Positions 46,153-57,680 of a DNA stretch of 64,000 bases are shown piece after piece. The notes below the pieces were generated by a model. The model had not been told where the DNA came from and made no database searches. It saw only the letters and a program-made list of their open reading frames with translations. Position 1 is the first letter of the stretch. Each line of letters begins with the position of its first letter. The position numbers were made by a program, and so were the translations under genes. Where the stretch lies: positions 2,852,001 to 2,916,000 of the forward strand of contig BRON01000002.1 of NCBI GenBank assembly GCA_024345305.1, read 5' to 3'. The DNA comes from Mrakia gelida. Lineage: Eukaryota; Basidiomycota; Tremellomycetes; Cystofilobasidiales; Mrakiaceae.

Positions 46153-48618
46153 ATGTTGGACGTAGAAAGGTGAGCATCTATATCTCGCCTCGTCGCCTTC
46201 GCCTGCTGACTGTTTCCTCGCCTTCCAGCTTTCGCAAGGCAGGATACGTGAGCTTGATCTCGCTCGAAGGAGCCAGCTCACATCTTTCTCCTTCCCCCGC
46301 TGACTCTCCTCCCTTCTACGATCGTCCCTTCAGCTCGCCATAGATCGGATATGCGATTATTACACCGCTCTCCAAACTCAGAAGGACGTCGTGAGCAGTG
46401 TCGAGCCAGGGTACCTTGGGAAACTCGTCCCGAGTGAGTCTTGGGCTCCTCCTCCTCCCTCCTTCCCTCTCTTCCTCCCTCCCTTTCCTCCTTGTCGACC
46501 TACTCGAACTAAACTTGACCGATCCTCTTCTTCAGAGTCTGCCCCTGTTGAGGGAGAGGACATCTCTTTGATAGCAGACGACTTCCAGCAGCTGGTTATG
46601 CCCGGAATCACTCATTGGTGCGTCGACGTCCTCCCCTCCCTCCTTTGAGATCGAAGAGCGCTGGAGGCTTGCTTGAGCTCATCTCCCTTCTCTCTTCGTC
46701 TCTCAGGCAACACCCAAAGTTCTTCGCCTACTTCCCTGCCAACGCGAATCTTGTCTCGATCCTGGCGGATATCTACGCTTCGAGCGTTTCAAACCCGGGG
46801 TTCGGTTGGACTTGCTCACCTGCCTGCACCGAGCTGGAATCGATCGTGATGGACTGGAGCACTCGGCTATTCGGCTTGGCCGATAGCTTCCTGTACTCGG
46901 GAGGTGGAGGAGGAATCATCATGGTGAGTTCGGCTCTCGTAACGATTGCGGAGGGCTGAGTCGCGTCTCGATCCCTTCGTCTGTTCTGACCCGCCTTCGC
47001 ATGCTCTCAGGGTTCAGCCTCGGAGTCCGCCCTTACAGCTGCAATCGGCGCTCGAGAGCGAGCCCTTCGGATCCTCGCCGCTCAGGACAAGAAGCAACAC
47101 GAGCAGGACTCGTCCGTCGTGCCTCATGGATCTCAAGGCATCCCTGGGACCTCGATCCCTCTTCACTCGAGAGAAAAGTGGTCTCAGCGACTGGTCATGT
47201 ACGGATCTACTCAGACTCACAGCATCGGATCCAAGGTACGTTCACGTCGCTCGCTTCGAACTCTTCGTCGCGTCGACTGACCATCCCTTCGCTCGGTTTG
47301 GATTGCTTCTCATTCAGGCCGCTCTGATCATGGGGCATCCGTTCCGAGCAGTTCCTGTTTCGTCGGAGGATGGATTCTCGCTGCGAGGAGACGCTCTTAG
47401 AGCCGTCATGGAGGAGGATAAGGCTGCTGGACTGGTTCGTCGAGTTCTTGATCTCCCTTTCGTTTTCGTCCTCGATCGCTGACGACGTCTGCTTTCGTAG
47501 GTTCCCTTCTTCGTCATTGGAACCGTCGGTACGACCTCATCTGGTGCGGTCGATGATATCGCTGAGATTGGGCAGATTCGTGAGTCTGCTCTTCCTTTGT
47601 CAATCGCGACGAGCGACGAGCCCCGACCTCCCTCTCCCTCGCGCCGACTCCTTTCTCATCCCTTCTTTTCTCTCCAGTCGAGGATTACCCAACGGCTCAC
47701 CTCCACATCGACGCTGCATGGGCTGGAATGGGCTATGCCTGCCCCGAGTACCGAGGTGTTCTGAGGCTCGACGACGTCAACAAGTACGCCGCCAGCTACT
47801 CCAGCAACTTCCACAAGCAGGGACTCGTTCATTTCGACTGCTCGGCTTTGTGGGTCCGAGATCGGAAGCTCCTCTCCGAGGCTCTCGACGTTACACCAGA
47901 GGCGAGTTCTTGCTTCTCCTCTCCCTCTTCGCGTTCGTTTCTCGCCCACGCCCCTTTGCTGACCCTTCCTCCTTCCTCTTCACTCCCAATCCAGTTCCTT
48001 CGAACGAAGCAAGGAGACGCTGGACTCGTCATCGACTACAGAAACCTTCAACTCGCTTTGGGACGAAAGTTCAGGTTCGTTTGCTCGCTCGAACCGAATC
48101 GGCCTTCTTTCCTCCTCGACGCGTCGAAACTGATCTCGTCCTTTCCTCTCTACGAACCCTCGATTCCGAACAGATCCCTCAAGCTCTGGTTCGTTCTCCG
48201 ATCCTACGGAGTCTCCGGTTTCCAAGCCCACATCCGAAAATCCGTCAACCTCGCGAACCGACTCTCCACTCTCATCACCTCAACCACCACCACCCCTTCC
48301 TCGAAAGGACCCCTCTTCGAACTCGTCGCACCCATCTCCCTCTCCCTCGTCGTCTTCCGACTCCACCCACCTGGCGTCTCGGACGAGATCAAACTCGACA
48401 AGCTCAACAGGGAGCTCTACGATCGGATCAACAAGAGGAAGGACATCATGCTCACGCAGACGCTGCTTCCCGGGCAGCTCTTCTGCATCCGATGGGCTAT
48501 TGGAGCGGAGAGTACGAGATGGGAGGATGTGGTTGGAGCGTGGGAGAGCGTGTTGGAGGAGACGAGGGGGCTTTTGAAGGAGGAGGTCGGGGTCGTCCTG
48601 GCGAATGGGAAGGAGTAA
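46153..48618 (+). CDS. Group II PLP-dependent decarboxylase (aromatic-L-amino-acid type)
   Basis: Decarboxylates an aromatic amino acid (Tyr, DOPA, Trp or 5-HTP type) using pyridoxal phosphate; cytosolic dimer. The start MLDVE (46153) joins a 19-nt exon SFRKAGY, then LAIDRICDYYTALQTQKDVV and VEPGYLGKLVP, the standard AADC N-terminal dimerisation motif. Other motifs: HPKFFAYFPANANLVSILAD, GFGWTCSPACTELESIVMDW, SGGGGGIIMGSASESALTA (phosphate region), YGSTQTHSIGSKAALIMG (His stacking on PLP), FFVIGTVGTTSSGAVDDI, HLHIDAAWAGMGYACPEYR (Asp to pyridine N), SNFHKQGLVHFDCSALWV (PLP Lys), KLWFVLRSYGVSGF. It ends EEVGVVLANGKE, TAA 48616-48618. The usual N-x-H-K-W is N-F-H-K-Q here. About 12 exons. A plant-like or bacterial transfer origin is not suggested: introns are like those of its neighbours. 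Confidence 0.88.
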
Positions 48619-48924
48619 GCGAGAGACGCGCGCGAAGGCGAGGTGGGTGAAGACGATCTTGAATAGGTTTCTTGGTGTGCGGTGCCTAGTCCTAGTCTAG
48701 AATATGTACGATATCATTTTCTCGTTGCTGGCTTGGAGGGGAGGGACGGTGGGAAAGAACGACGACGACGACGCGACTTTTGTTTCTCTTAATTTCGTGA
48801 TCAGGAAGAGATTAAAGGAGCCGCGTTCCTCGTACAACATCGTTAAGAACTACACAAACTACCAGATACGTAAATAAGGAGATCGAGAAGAGAGGGAGAG
48901 AGAGACGAGGGTAGGGTAGAACGA
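48619..48924. other. Convergent 3' intergenic region
   Basis: 306 bases between the stops of the decarboxylase (plus) and the 48925-51547 gene (minus). No gene or RNA recognised. Confidence 0.5.
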
Positions 48925-51547
48925 TCAAGCGAAAACAGCCTTATCGAAACTCAACGAATCCCCTTCGTCCCACCCCACCGGCTGTCCCCTCTCCACCGTC
49001 CCTCCCCCACCACCAGCACTCTCCCTCCTCTCCTCCCCTCCCCCTCCCTCACCCTGCTGCTCTTCCCACCCCATACTCCCCTTCCCCTCCCCACCAGCCG
49101 CACCAACGTTGACCTGGAACCCCCACTCCTCCTCCCTTTCCCTCTGCAACCTCGCTCTCTCTCCGTACCCCATCGCAAAGCAGCTGTCCGTCTCGAGAAA
49201 CCACTGTCCCGTCGGGATGAGTCCGAGCTTGCCGGAGGAGGGCATGAAGAGGTCGGGTTGCGGGGAGAAGGAGGTGAGGAGGGATTCGAGGGTGGAGAGT
49301 TCTTCGCGGACGAGACGTTTGTGGATCGATTCAAGTTCGGTTTCGAGGCGGGTGAAGATTTTCTGGGAGGGAGGGGTAAGGGAAAAAAGGAGGATTAGGG
49401 AGTCAGTTTCGTGTGCGAGGAGGGGTGAACAAGAGTTGGGGAGGAGGGAACGAAGGACGCGTCGAAACGACTCGCCAACTCACCTTAAACCGCGCATCAA
49501 TCTTCTGCACCAGCTCTCCCAGCACAGGCGAGTACTCCCCACCACCTCCGCCTCCAACCTTCTCCTTCTCTCCCTTCTCCATCGAAGGAACCGGCGGCGG
49601 TGGTCCATTCAACGAGCTCGACGGCATCCCCGACGACGAGGGCAAACTCGAGTTCGACCCCAACGGCAACCCAGGCAACGAACCCACTGACCCACCCCCA
49701 ACCCTCCCTCCTCCTCCTCCAGGCCCAAACGCATTCGGTACGTTCGGGGGCGAGAACTCGCAAGGCGTAGGCGGAACTCCCTTCGATCCAACTCCTCCAG
49801 CCATCATCCTCCTCTCAAACGCCTTCTTCTTCCTCTCCTCCCCCGCCAGCGTCGAGAAACTCGTCGAGTAGCTCGGGTCTTCGCCTCGCTCGGCAGCTGC
49901 GGCTTCCTCGGCTTCCCACATGCGTTCCATGGAGAGTTTGAGTTCGGCGTCTCGGTTGGAGAGTTGTTGGGAGAGGGGTAAAGGGAGGGCGTCGAGTTTG
50001 GATTTGGAAGCGCAGGTTCGGAGAGGGTAGGTCCCCCAGAGGAAGAGGTGGAGTTTGATGTAGACTTCCATGAGGATGTCGAAGAAGGTGGGGAGGACTT
50101 GGAAGTAGTGGAGGGCGAAGGGCTGAGGGGAGGGTGGGCGGGCGGGTGGGTGGTAGGGTGGGTGGGAAGGGAGGGGAGGAGAGGTCAGACGCGTTTGGCG
50201 TTCGATGGGAGACCAAAGAGATCGACGCAGGCTTGAAAGAAGAGTGTTTCTACTTACCTGGTTTGGAGCGATGAGGTAGGAGGACTCTCCCGACTCTCCA
50301 GACCCTCCGAGTCCCGTCGCGAACTCCATCCCTGCTGAACCGGAGGGTCGTTTCCCGTTCTTTCCAGCTCCTTTGAACATGTTCTTCTGCACCGAGCGAA
50401 GAACGAGAACAGCCAGTCGAAGTCAGCATGTCGTTCTCAGCCGAGTTGGACGCGAGAAAGACGCGAAGAAAGGCGAGGAACGAAGGTGAGGGAAGGAAGC
50501 CCTCGACGCGCGAGCTTGAGTTCACCCCCTCCACTCGAATCCTCGCGCTCCCAAGCAAAAGATCGGAGAGACTCACCATCTTGACAGCTCCCCCACCACC
50601 ATTCCCAGCCACCTCGTCCCTTCCCCCAGCGAGAGCGTCGTACTCGTCGAGCAGCTTGATGAGAGCCTTGAGGAAGTCGGGTGCTGTTGGGATGTCGAGG
50701 AGAGCTGAGATTGACATCCCTAGGAGGGCGTAGGAGTTGGCTCTGCGAGACGAAATCAACGACGTCACAACAAGAGGAATATGATCAGCTCCATGGTCCG
50801 ATGTGAACGAGGAAAGAGAGCGCAAAGATCGATGTATGGAGGGACGAAGGAGGTGAGCGAAGGAACGAAGGCGAGCTGACCTTGCTTTCATCTTAGCTGG
50901 ATCTAAGCACCTCCCCAGCGCTTCGACCTGGATGAGGAAGGTTCCAGCGAAGTAGAGGGTCCTACAAGGTATACGATGAGCGAAGTTAGCGTTCGATCAA
51001 GCTCAAGAACGAGGTCGAGAGAGGACTTACCCTTCGTGAGCTTCCTGGAGGTACCTTATCCACTCGCACCTCCTCGCGAACGAGTCCTGAGTCATTCGTT
51101 CAGCATCGAGAGTAGCACCGTTCACACCGGCTCCTCCTGGAGGCGGAGGCGGTGGAGCTGGTTGAGGTAAGGAGAGTGAGGATTGGGACATGAGCGAGAG
51201 AGAGTCCGAGTCTTGATCGTTTCCTCCAGAGTTGGATCGAACGGGAGTCGGAGAGTGAGGGTAGGCGGACGGGGTTGTTGTCGTAGAGGCTGTGGTGGAG
51301 CGAGAGTGGGAAGAGAGGGAAGGTGGTGGGGATTGGTAAGAGACTGGAGGTGGTAAGGTGGAAGATTTGTTGGAAGTGAACGCTTGAAGGAGGTTCCCGC
51401 TGGGAGGAGGGAAGGAAGGCGAGGGACGGAGAAGGGGAGGACAGGTCAGGGGTGTTGCGATTCAGAGTAGAAGTTGAACTCGTTGAAGAAAGTTACTCAC
51501 CCTGAACTCTTCCTTCTAGGCATGGGTCTATGACTGGAGAGAGACAT
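48925..51547 (-). CDS. Unrecognised protein with helical core
   Basis: I do not recognise the family. The start MSLSSHRPMPRRKSSG (51547) is followed by a Ser/Pro-rich exon with a Pro run (PAPPPPPPGGAG). A structured core spread over several exons comes next: DSFARRCEWIRYLQEAHEG, TLYFAGTFLIQVEALGRCL, ANSYALLGMSISALLDIPTA, PDFLKALIKLLDEYDALAGG. Then come PFALHYFQVLPTFFDILMEV, YIKLHLFLWGTYPLRTCASK and NRDAELKLSMERMWEAEEAA. The C-terminal half is Gly/Pro-rich. Late helical pieces follow: VLGELVQKIDARFKKIFTRL, ETELNRIDSFVREELSTLES (coiled-coil-like) and TGQWFLETDSCFAMGYGERA. It ends LSFDKAVFA, stop 48925-48927. No signal peptide or clear membrane helix. The start codon lies 30 bases from the divergent MLH3 start. 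Confidence 0.6.
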
Positions 51548-51577
51548 TTGTTGCTGGGTGAGGGTTGAGATCCAGAA

Positions 51578-54500
51578 ATGAGCTCGTTCCCTCCCTTCCC
51601 AAACAACGACGAGCTCACGCCCTCCCCTCCCCCGCGCAGAAGCTCGACTCGATCGAAAGGTTCCTTCAAACCATCACCACCACCATCTCTTCTTGAGAGG
51701 ATGGCGTCTTCTCTTCCATCTATAGCTCCTCTCCCTCAACCTACAGTCTCGACTCTTCGTTCGTCCACCATCATCACCTCCCTCCCTCAAGCGCTTTGCG
51801 AGCTCGTTCAGAACGCTCTCGACGCTCAAGCGAGACACATCGTCGTTTATCTCGATTTGGAGAGATGGGGGCTGAGGGTAGAGGATGACGGGACTGGGAT
51901 GAGGAAGGAGGCGGTCGAGGCTATAGGGAGTGGAGGGAGATACGGTTAGTTCAACGAGGGAAGGAAGGAGGATGTTGAGCTCGACGAAAGCTCACCTTTT
52001 CTTCTCCTTTCTTTCCCTCCTCTCGCTCTTCTTGGAACTCTGCAGGCACCTCCAAGACATCGACCTACTCTTCCCTAGCTCTCCATCCAACTTTTGGCTT
52101 CAGGGGAGAAGGTTCGTCCCTGCTTTCTTCGCTCGCTCTCGTCCTTCCTCCTCCACCACCTCTCGCGAGATCAAGCTCATCTCCCTGTCCTCCTCCTCCT
52201 TCGTCCGCTTTGTCCACCTCAGCCCTCGCCTCGCTAGCTTCCATAGCCTATCTCGAAGTCTCCTCGTCGACCAAGGACTCGCCTGCGTCGTGGTCAAGCT
52301 CGATAAAGGTCGGTCTTTCGACTCGACAGCCGTCCCTCTTCGCTCCCTCGCCGTCTCCCCTCTCGCTGACAGAGACTTTCACCTCTGCTATCCTTTTCGT
52401 TTCCAGGGATCCAAACCCATCACCTCAGGTCCCTCTAGGGCCTACAAGCGGATCAAGCCAGGCACGACCGTCGTCGTCAAAGATCTGTTTTACAACGTGA
52501 GTCTCGTTCGCGAACTATCCGCTCCTCGTCGTTCCCTCTTCCTCGTCTCAAAGCGAGTTCCGATACGCTCATAACGAAGAACTGTACTCAGAAGCCACTG
52601 CTGACCTACGCCGTCTCCGTTCCTCTCATCCTCATCAACACCCAGCTCCCCATCCGTCGCCTCTCCCACTCCTCTCCCTCGTCAACGATCCAAACAGCTC
52701 GCAAACTCCTCGAAACTGCCTCGATGCTCTTCCCCGAGGTGGCTCTTACGCTCATCGATCGGGAGAAGGAGAAGGATTCGAACGGTGGGAGGATTTGGGC
52801 GGTTGGGAAGGTGCGTTTCCAGGCCTCGAGAATCGACGCGACTCCCGAGCCGCCGCTGATCGCTCGTTCGTTGCCCTTCGGTCAGACATCTTCGATCCTT
52901 TCGCGCTTCTCGGACATCCATGGGATAGCGCTGGTGCAGTCGGTGACGGAGCTGGAGGTACTGGAGAGCGGGAAGGGTGAGGAGGAGGGAATGAGGGTCG
53001 AGGGGTTCGTTAGTCTTCAGGGAGGGCATTCGAGAGTGAGTTCGTCGTCTCTCTCTATTCGCCGCTATGCCACACATTCGCCGAGTAAATCTCTCGTTCT
53101 TTTACTCCTCTAGGCTTACCAGTATCTCTGTGAGTTCCTTCCCGAAGTCGACGAGACCTCGACGCGTCTCGACTGAACAATCCTTCCCCTTTTCAATGTT
53201 GTTCTCACTCCTACTCCAGACGTCAATCGACACCCTTTAGCATGGTGTGAGCTGCACAAGGCTATCGAGACGAGGTTTGAGCGCAGTGGGTTCGGGAGAG
53301 CTGTGAGTCCAGACGCGCCCTCGTTCTTCCCTCGTCGTTCTCCTTTCTCGACCTTTCTCACTGACGATACCCTATTTCCACTCTCCCTGCTCAAGTCTTT
53401 AGCCGACGCCTCTCCAGGCTCGCCATCTCGTTCGTCCATCCCTCCTCTCCCTTTCCATCTCCCCGACGCGTCGATTTCCGGACTCACTCTCACCCCTTTT
53501 CTGCTCGCTTCCAGGGACCCGCCGCTCCCCTCGTAAACTCGATCGCAAACCCATCTACGTCCTCAACCTCCTCGTTCCTCCGAAGAAGCTAGATCGGAAC
53601 CTCGAGCCCGCGAAAGCGGCTGTTCAGTTTGAGGTTCGTCGATTTCACTCTTTCCTCCTTTCCGCCCTCTCCCGTTCTCGTTCCCTCTTGCTGATCCCTT
53701 CTTCCCGCCTCTCTTACTTCGTCGCCCACAGGACTGGCCAGCAGTAACCACCCTCCTCCTCTCGGCCATCGACCAGTTCCTCGACGAGCATGGTCTCTCG
53801 GTAGCGCCGCCCTCCGCGACCAAGAAGGCCTCCTCCTCGAGTCGGCTTCGAGAGGGGGACCCTCGAGGATCTCCGAGTCCGAGTCCTTTGAAGAAGAGAC
53901 CCAAGAGGGTGGAGGAGGTACGAGAGGATAGGGCGTTCGTGGCGGATCCGAGTTTGGGGGAGGAGGTGAGTTCGACCTCGGTTTCGATTCGGCGTCCCGA
54001 CTCGAGCGCGTTCGCCTCGTCCTCTTGCGAAGGAGACAAGGTCCAAAGGCTGACTCAGCTTTCGTGTGGTCTTGGGTGGGTGCGTTGCAGGGCGAGCTCA
54101 AACGCTGGCAAGATCCCTCGACGAAGGAAGTCTTCTTGATCGATTCGAGGACGGGTCATTCGTTTCCTGCTTTGACGAGGAGGACGGGTGAAGATGAGGA
54201 AGAGACGGAGGAGGTGCCTGGGGGTGGTCTGAAGAGGATGTCGCTGAAGAGAGGAGGAGGAGGAGGAGGGAGTTGGGGTGGTGGAGAGGAGAAAGGGAAA
54301 GAGGTTCCGAGGTGGTTGGAGAGCACGCTGAAGGTTCGTCGTCATTCCTCCTCTTCGCGTTCTGATCTTTGATATCGAGTCTGGGTGCTGAACCGTTCGT
54401 TTCTTGCGCTGTGGCAGAATTGGACGAATCGTGAGCCCTCGTAAACTCCTTCTCGACGAGTCGAAGCTTGGGAAGTTGACTCGCTCTTCGCTCTTCTTCT

Positions 54501-55845
54501 TCACAGCGACCTTCGCCTCCCGACTCGAGCCCTCGATTCCAACTCTCCCACTCCAGCAACAACAACCCTTCTCCAACTTCAACTCGTTCGCCAACCCGAA
54601 CTCGCCCAACAGCCCCTTCGCGCCCTCGTCCTCTCACAACCCCTTCCAACAACCCACCTCCGCCTTCAAATCAGCCATCACCCACTTCGCCAACAACTCT
54701 TTCCCCTCCCTCGACCCCACCTCCACGTCCAAGTTCACCAAATCCTCCCTCAAAGCAGCTCGCGTCGTCGCTCAGATCGATCGGAAGTTCATCGCGTGCG
54801 TTCTCCCCGACGACTCGTCCTCGTCGTCGTCTCGGAAGAAGAGGAAGGCGGGAGGAGGAACCCTCGTCCTCATCGACCAGCACGCAGCGGACGAACGGAT
54901 CCGAGTGGAGAGGTTTCTGAAGCAGCTCGGCGATGGATTCCTCTCGTTCTCCAACCACGACGACGACGAAGAAGGAGGGATCCCTCTTCACCCAACTCCC
55001 TCTCTCCTCCTCCTCCTTACCCCAACCGAACACTCCCACCTCCTCACCAGCCCTTCTCTCGTCCTCGCGTTCAAGAAATGGGGGATCCACCTCCGCCTTC
55101 CTACCTCAAACTCGACTCCCAAGTCCTCGACGGCTCCCGTCCAAATCCACGTCGACTTCGTTCCCGCTCTGCTCGCTGAGCGACTCGAGGGGAAGAAGAC
55201 GAAGGGAGAGGTGGAGAGTGGGATTGGGAGGGAGGCTCCGAGGGAGTTGGGGGAGTTGGTGAAGGCCTACCTGGAGAGGTTGGTGAGCGGAGGGGAGTTG
55301 GAGGGGGTGCTGAACGCGTCGAGGTCGAAGAGGAAGGGGACGAGGGAGGGTGGGGAGGGGGAGGGAGTGGAGTGGTTGGGAGCGTTGAGGTGGTGTCCGA
55401 GGGAGATGCTGGATTTGGTGAACTCGAAGGCTTGCAGAGGTGAGTATCCTGTCTCGTCCGCGTCGAGAGAGGGCGAGCGAGAGACGAGAGCTGACTCTGC
55501 TCTACTTGGGTTCGAATCGATTCGATCCGGAAACAGGTGCGATCATGTTCAACGATCCTCTTACGGCTCAGCAGTGCGAGAAACTCATTCGGGAGTTGGT
55601 CGAGACGGTTTTTCCGTTTCAGTGTGCTCATGGAAGGTGAGCTCCTTCTCGAGGCGAGCGAGCCTCATCTTCGTCCGTTCGATGGGACGAAGACGAAGAC
55701 GAAGACGAACTGACGTCGTTTCTTGTCTTCGAACAGACCCTCCATCGTACCTCTCGTCAACCTGGATGACTTCGTAAAGTCTCAGGAGGCTCGACCGTCT
55801 CGGAGGAGGAAGCTGGATTGGGAGGGACTTGGGTTGGACGCGTGA
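51578..55845 (+). CDS. MLH3: DNA mismatch repair / meiotic crossover endonuclease MLH3
   Basis: MutL homologue that pairs with MLH1 in meiotic crossover resolution and minor mismatch repair. N-terminal GHKL ATPase: LPQALCELVQNALDAQARHI (motif I, Glu and Asn), LRVEDDGTGM (motif II), RYGTSKTSTYSSLALHPTF, GFRGEALASLASIA (motif III), KPGTTVVVKDLFYN (motif IV region). Then AYQYLYVNRHPLAWCELHKA, partly encoded by a 16-nt exon, and PIYVLNLLVPPKKL. A linker includes the 13-nt exon NWTN. The C-terminal endonuclease domain has DQHAADERIRVE, exactly DQHA(X)2E(X)4E, ACRGAIMFNDPLT and FPFQCAHGRPSIVPLVNL (CxHGRP). These intact metal motifs and the A-A-D-E spacing fit MLH3 rather than PMS1. It ends DWEGLGLDA, TGA 55843-55845. 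Start: ATG 51578 gives a 41-residue disordered leader; ATG 51701 (MASSLPSIAPL) matches family starts better and leaves a wider promoter. Confidence 0.92.
53114..53129 (+). other. 16-nt microexon in MLH3
   Basis: Reads GCTTACCAGTATCTCT (AYQYL plus one base), flanked by ctcctctag and gtgagt. With the next exon it builds QYLYVNRHP, the conserved Q-Y-x-x-V-N-x-R motif of MutL N-terminal domains. Confidence 0.65.
54418..54430 (+). other. 13-nt microexon in MLH3
   Basis: Reads AATTGGACGAATC (NWTN plus one base), flanked by gtggcag and gtgagc. It links LESTLK to PTFASRLEPSI in frame. MLH3 proteins have a similar W-x-N-P-x-F segment here. Confidence 0.6.
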
Positions 55846-56319
55846 ACGGGAGACGAAGTCTCCCTGCGACCAGCGGCTTCTTTACCTCTTTCTCGGAGCA
55901 GCAGTAGTGGTTCGGAAGCAAGAAGCGGGTCGTATCATATCGTATCGAGAACGGTCAAGAAAGCAGGGGTCGCGCGAGAGAAGGAAAGCAAAGGGAGAAA
56001 GCAAGCAAGACAAGGACGAGGTGAGACGAGGCGAGGCGAAGCAGTATAGCGAGGTAGCACGAGGAAGTGGGGAGGGGAGAGAGGAGGCTGATAGCATGGA
56101 GGTTTCACGAGGAGGAAGCAAAAGGCTTGTGGGAGGGAGGGAGGGATGGGGGAGAGTCGGACAGGTGGATCGCGACGACGAACAAGAAACGACGAGAACA
56201 AGCAAGGGAGAAACAAGAAGGAGGTAACAAGGAGAAGAGTACAGAAGTATCAAGAGTGTTCGTGGGGTGGGGGTAAGAGAGGGAGAGAAGAAAGCAAGGA
56301 GGGACGAGAAGAAGGAGAG
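55846..56319. other. Convergent 3' intergenic region
   Basis: 474 bases between the stops of MLH3 (plus) and the KEN-box gene (minus). GA-rich on plus. No gene seen. Confidence 0.5.
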
Positions 56320-57680
56320 TTACTGGCCTCGACGCTTCTTCCCAGGGCTGCCAGGAGCAACTCGCTTCTTCTCTACGGCGACGGCGACGACCCTCCTCCC
56401 AGGAGTAAGCTCCAACCCCTCGTCGGCAACCAGATCTCCCTCGTCCGCCTCGAGCTCAAGGATCGCTCGTCCCTTCCCCTTCCCCTCCGCCCTCGTCGAC
56501 GTGGCTCGCGACTTCCCCTTCCCCTTCGCAACACTCGTCACAACCGACACCAACTCCTCCTCCACCTCCTCCTCTTCCTCAACCTCAGGCACAAAGCTCA
56601 ACTCCCTCCCTTTGCCCTTCCAGTTCTTGACGGGACTCCCAGTCAAGGACGAGGTGGACGCGACTGGTTGTTCGTCCTCGTCCTCCTCGTCCTCCTCCTG
56701 TTGTTCGAGCTCGAGATCCCTCCTTCGTTTGAGCGGCGAAGGGCAGAGAGGGATGGAAGGGATGAGGATGGGAGCCTTGTTCTCCTTGTCGGGTTGATAG
56801 TCTTCGAAGATGGAGGTGTCGGAAGGAGCTGGGGAGGCAGCGACGATGAGGTCGTTGTCGAAGAGGAGGGAGGACGAGGAGGAAGCTCCGTTGACGGGAG
56901 AGGCGCCGTCGTGATAGATGTCGAAACCGCATCCTGCTGTTCCTGGACCGGTGGAGGTAGAGGGAGTGTCCGGTTGGAGAGGAGGAGGGGGAGGAAGGTT
57001 GTTGAGTCGACGTGAAGGAGTTCGAGTGGGTGTCGAGGAAGGTCCGTTTCGAGAAGGAGAGGAGGAGGTGGCGAAAGCGTTGGGCGAACCAACTGGGTAG
57101 GGTGTGGGAGATCGTTGGGAAGTGACGAGGAAGGGAGAGGGAGGACTGTAGAGGGGAGCAAGCACAGAGATAAGAAGGGTCTCAGCTTGACAGAGAAGGA
57201 ACAAAGGGGAGGAATAGGAGCCGAAGGGACGAGGAAGGTTGTTGTGTCGAGGACTTACTCGGTGGAGGGAAGGTCTCCAAGCTTGGGAGTAAGGGATCGA
57301 GGAGATCCGAATCCATACGACGACGAGGAGGAGGGTTCTGCGAAGAGCCTTCTTGCTGGGGAGGGCTCTCGAGACGAGGAGGATGCGACCGCGTTGGTTG
57401 GGAATGAAAGGGAGGAGCGTCTGAAGGGAAGGAGAAGGAGGAGGCGAACAAGAACCAGAACGAGGAATCCATAGAGCGAGAGAAGATCGAGTCAGTTTTT
57501 CCGAGTGAAGGTGATAGCGCAGAGGAGGTAAAGTAGAAGGTAAACTCACGTTGTAGAGAACTTGAGAGCAGAAGAGGAGGCGACCTTGGAAGGAGCAGGA
57601 CTCCCTATGCTTCCACCTCGATCCTCTGGATGGAGGGGAAGAACGGCGAGAGGGATACGAGTAGATCGTCGGGTGCTCAT
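56320..57680 (-). CDS. Disordered nuclear-looking protein with KEN box
   Basis: Family not recognised. The start MSTRRSTRIPLAVLPLHPED (57680) leads through small exons (SKVASSSALKFSTT; DAPPFHSQPTRSH; RRRMDSDLLDPLLPSLETF) into a long exon. That exon contains SPTPYPVGSPNAFATSS, SRRLNNLPPPPPLQPDTPST, AGCGFDIYHDG, DTSIFEDYQPDKENKAPILI, PSIPLCPSPLKRRRDLELEQ, acidic runs, and a Lys/Gly-rich tail ending VAPGSPGKKRRGQ, stop 56320-56322. PDKENKAP is a KEN-type degron for APC/C-Cdh1, and PSPLKRRR fits a CDK site (S-P-x-K) joined to a nuclear localisation signal. The layout (short, disordered, basic start, KEN, SPxK) recalls securin- or sororin-like and other cell-cycle regulators. It is only a suggestion, as no separase-binding segment is recognisable. 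Confidence 0.55.

Noticed and set aside
55500..55530. GGTTCGAATC string resembling a tRNA B box
   Set aside because: It lies in an MLH3 intron, and no A box, acceptor stem or anticodon arm fits around it.
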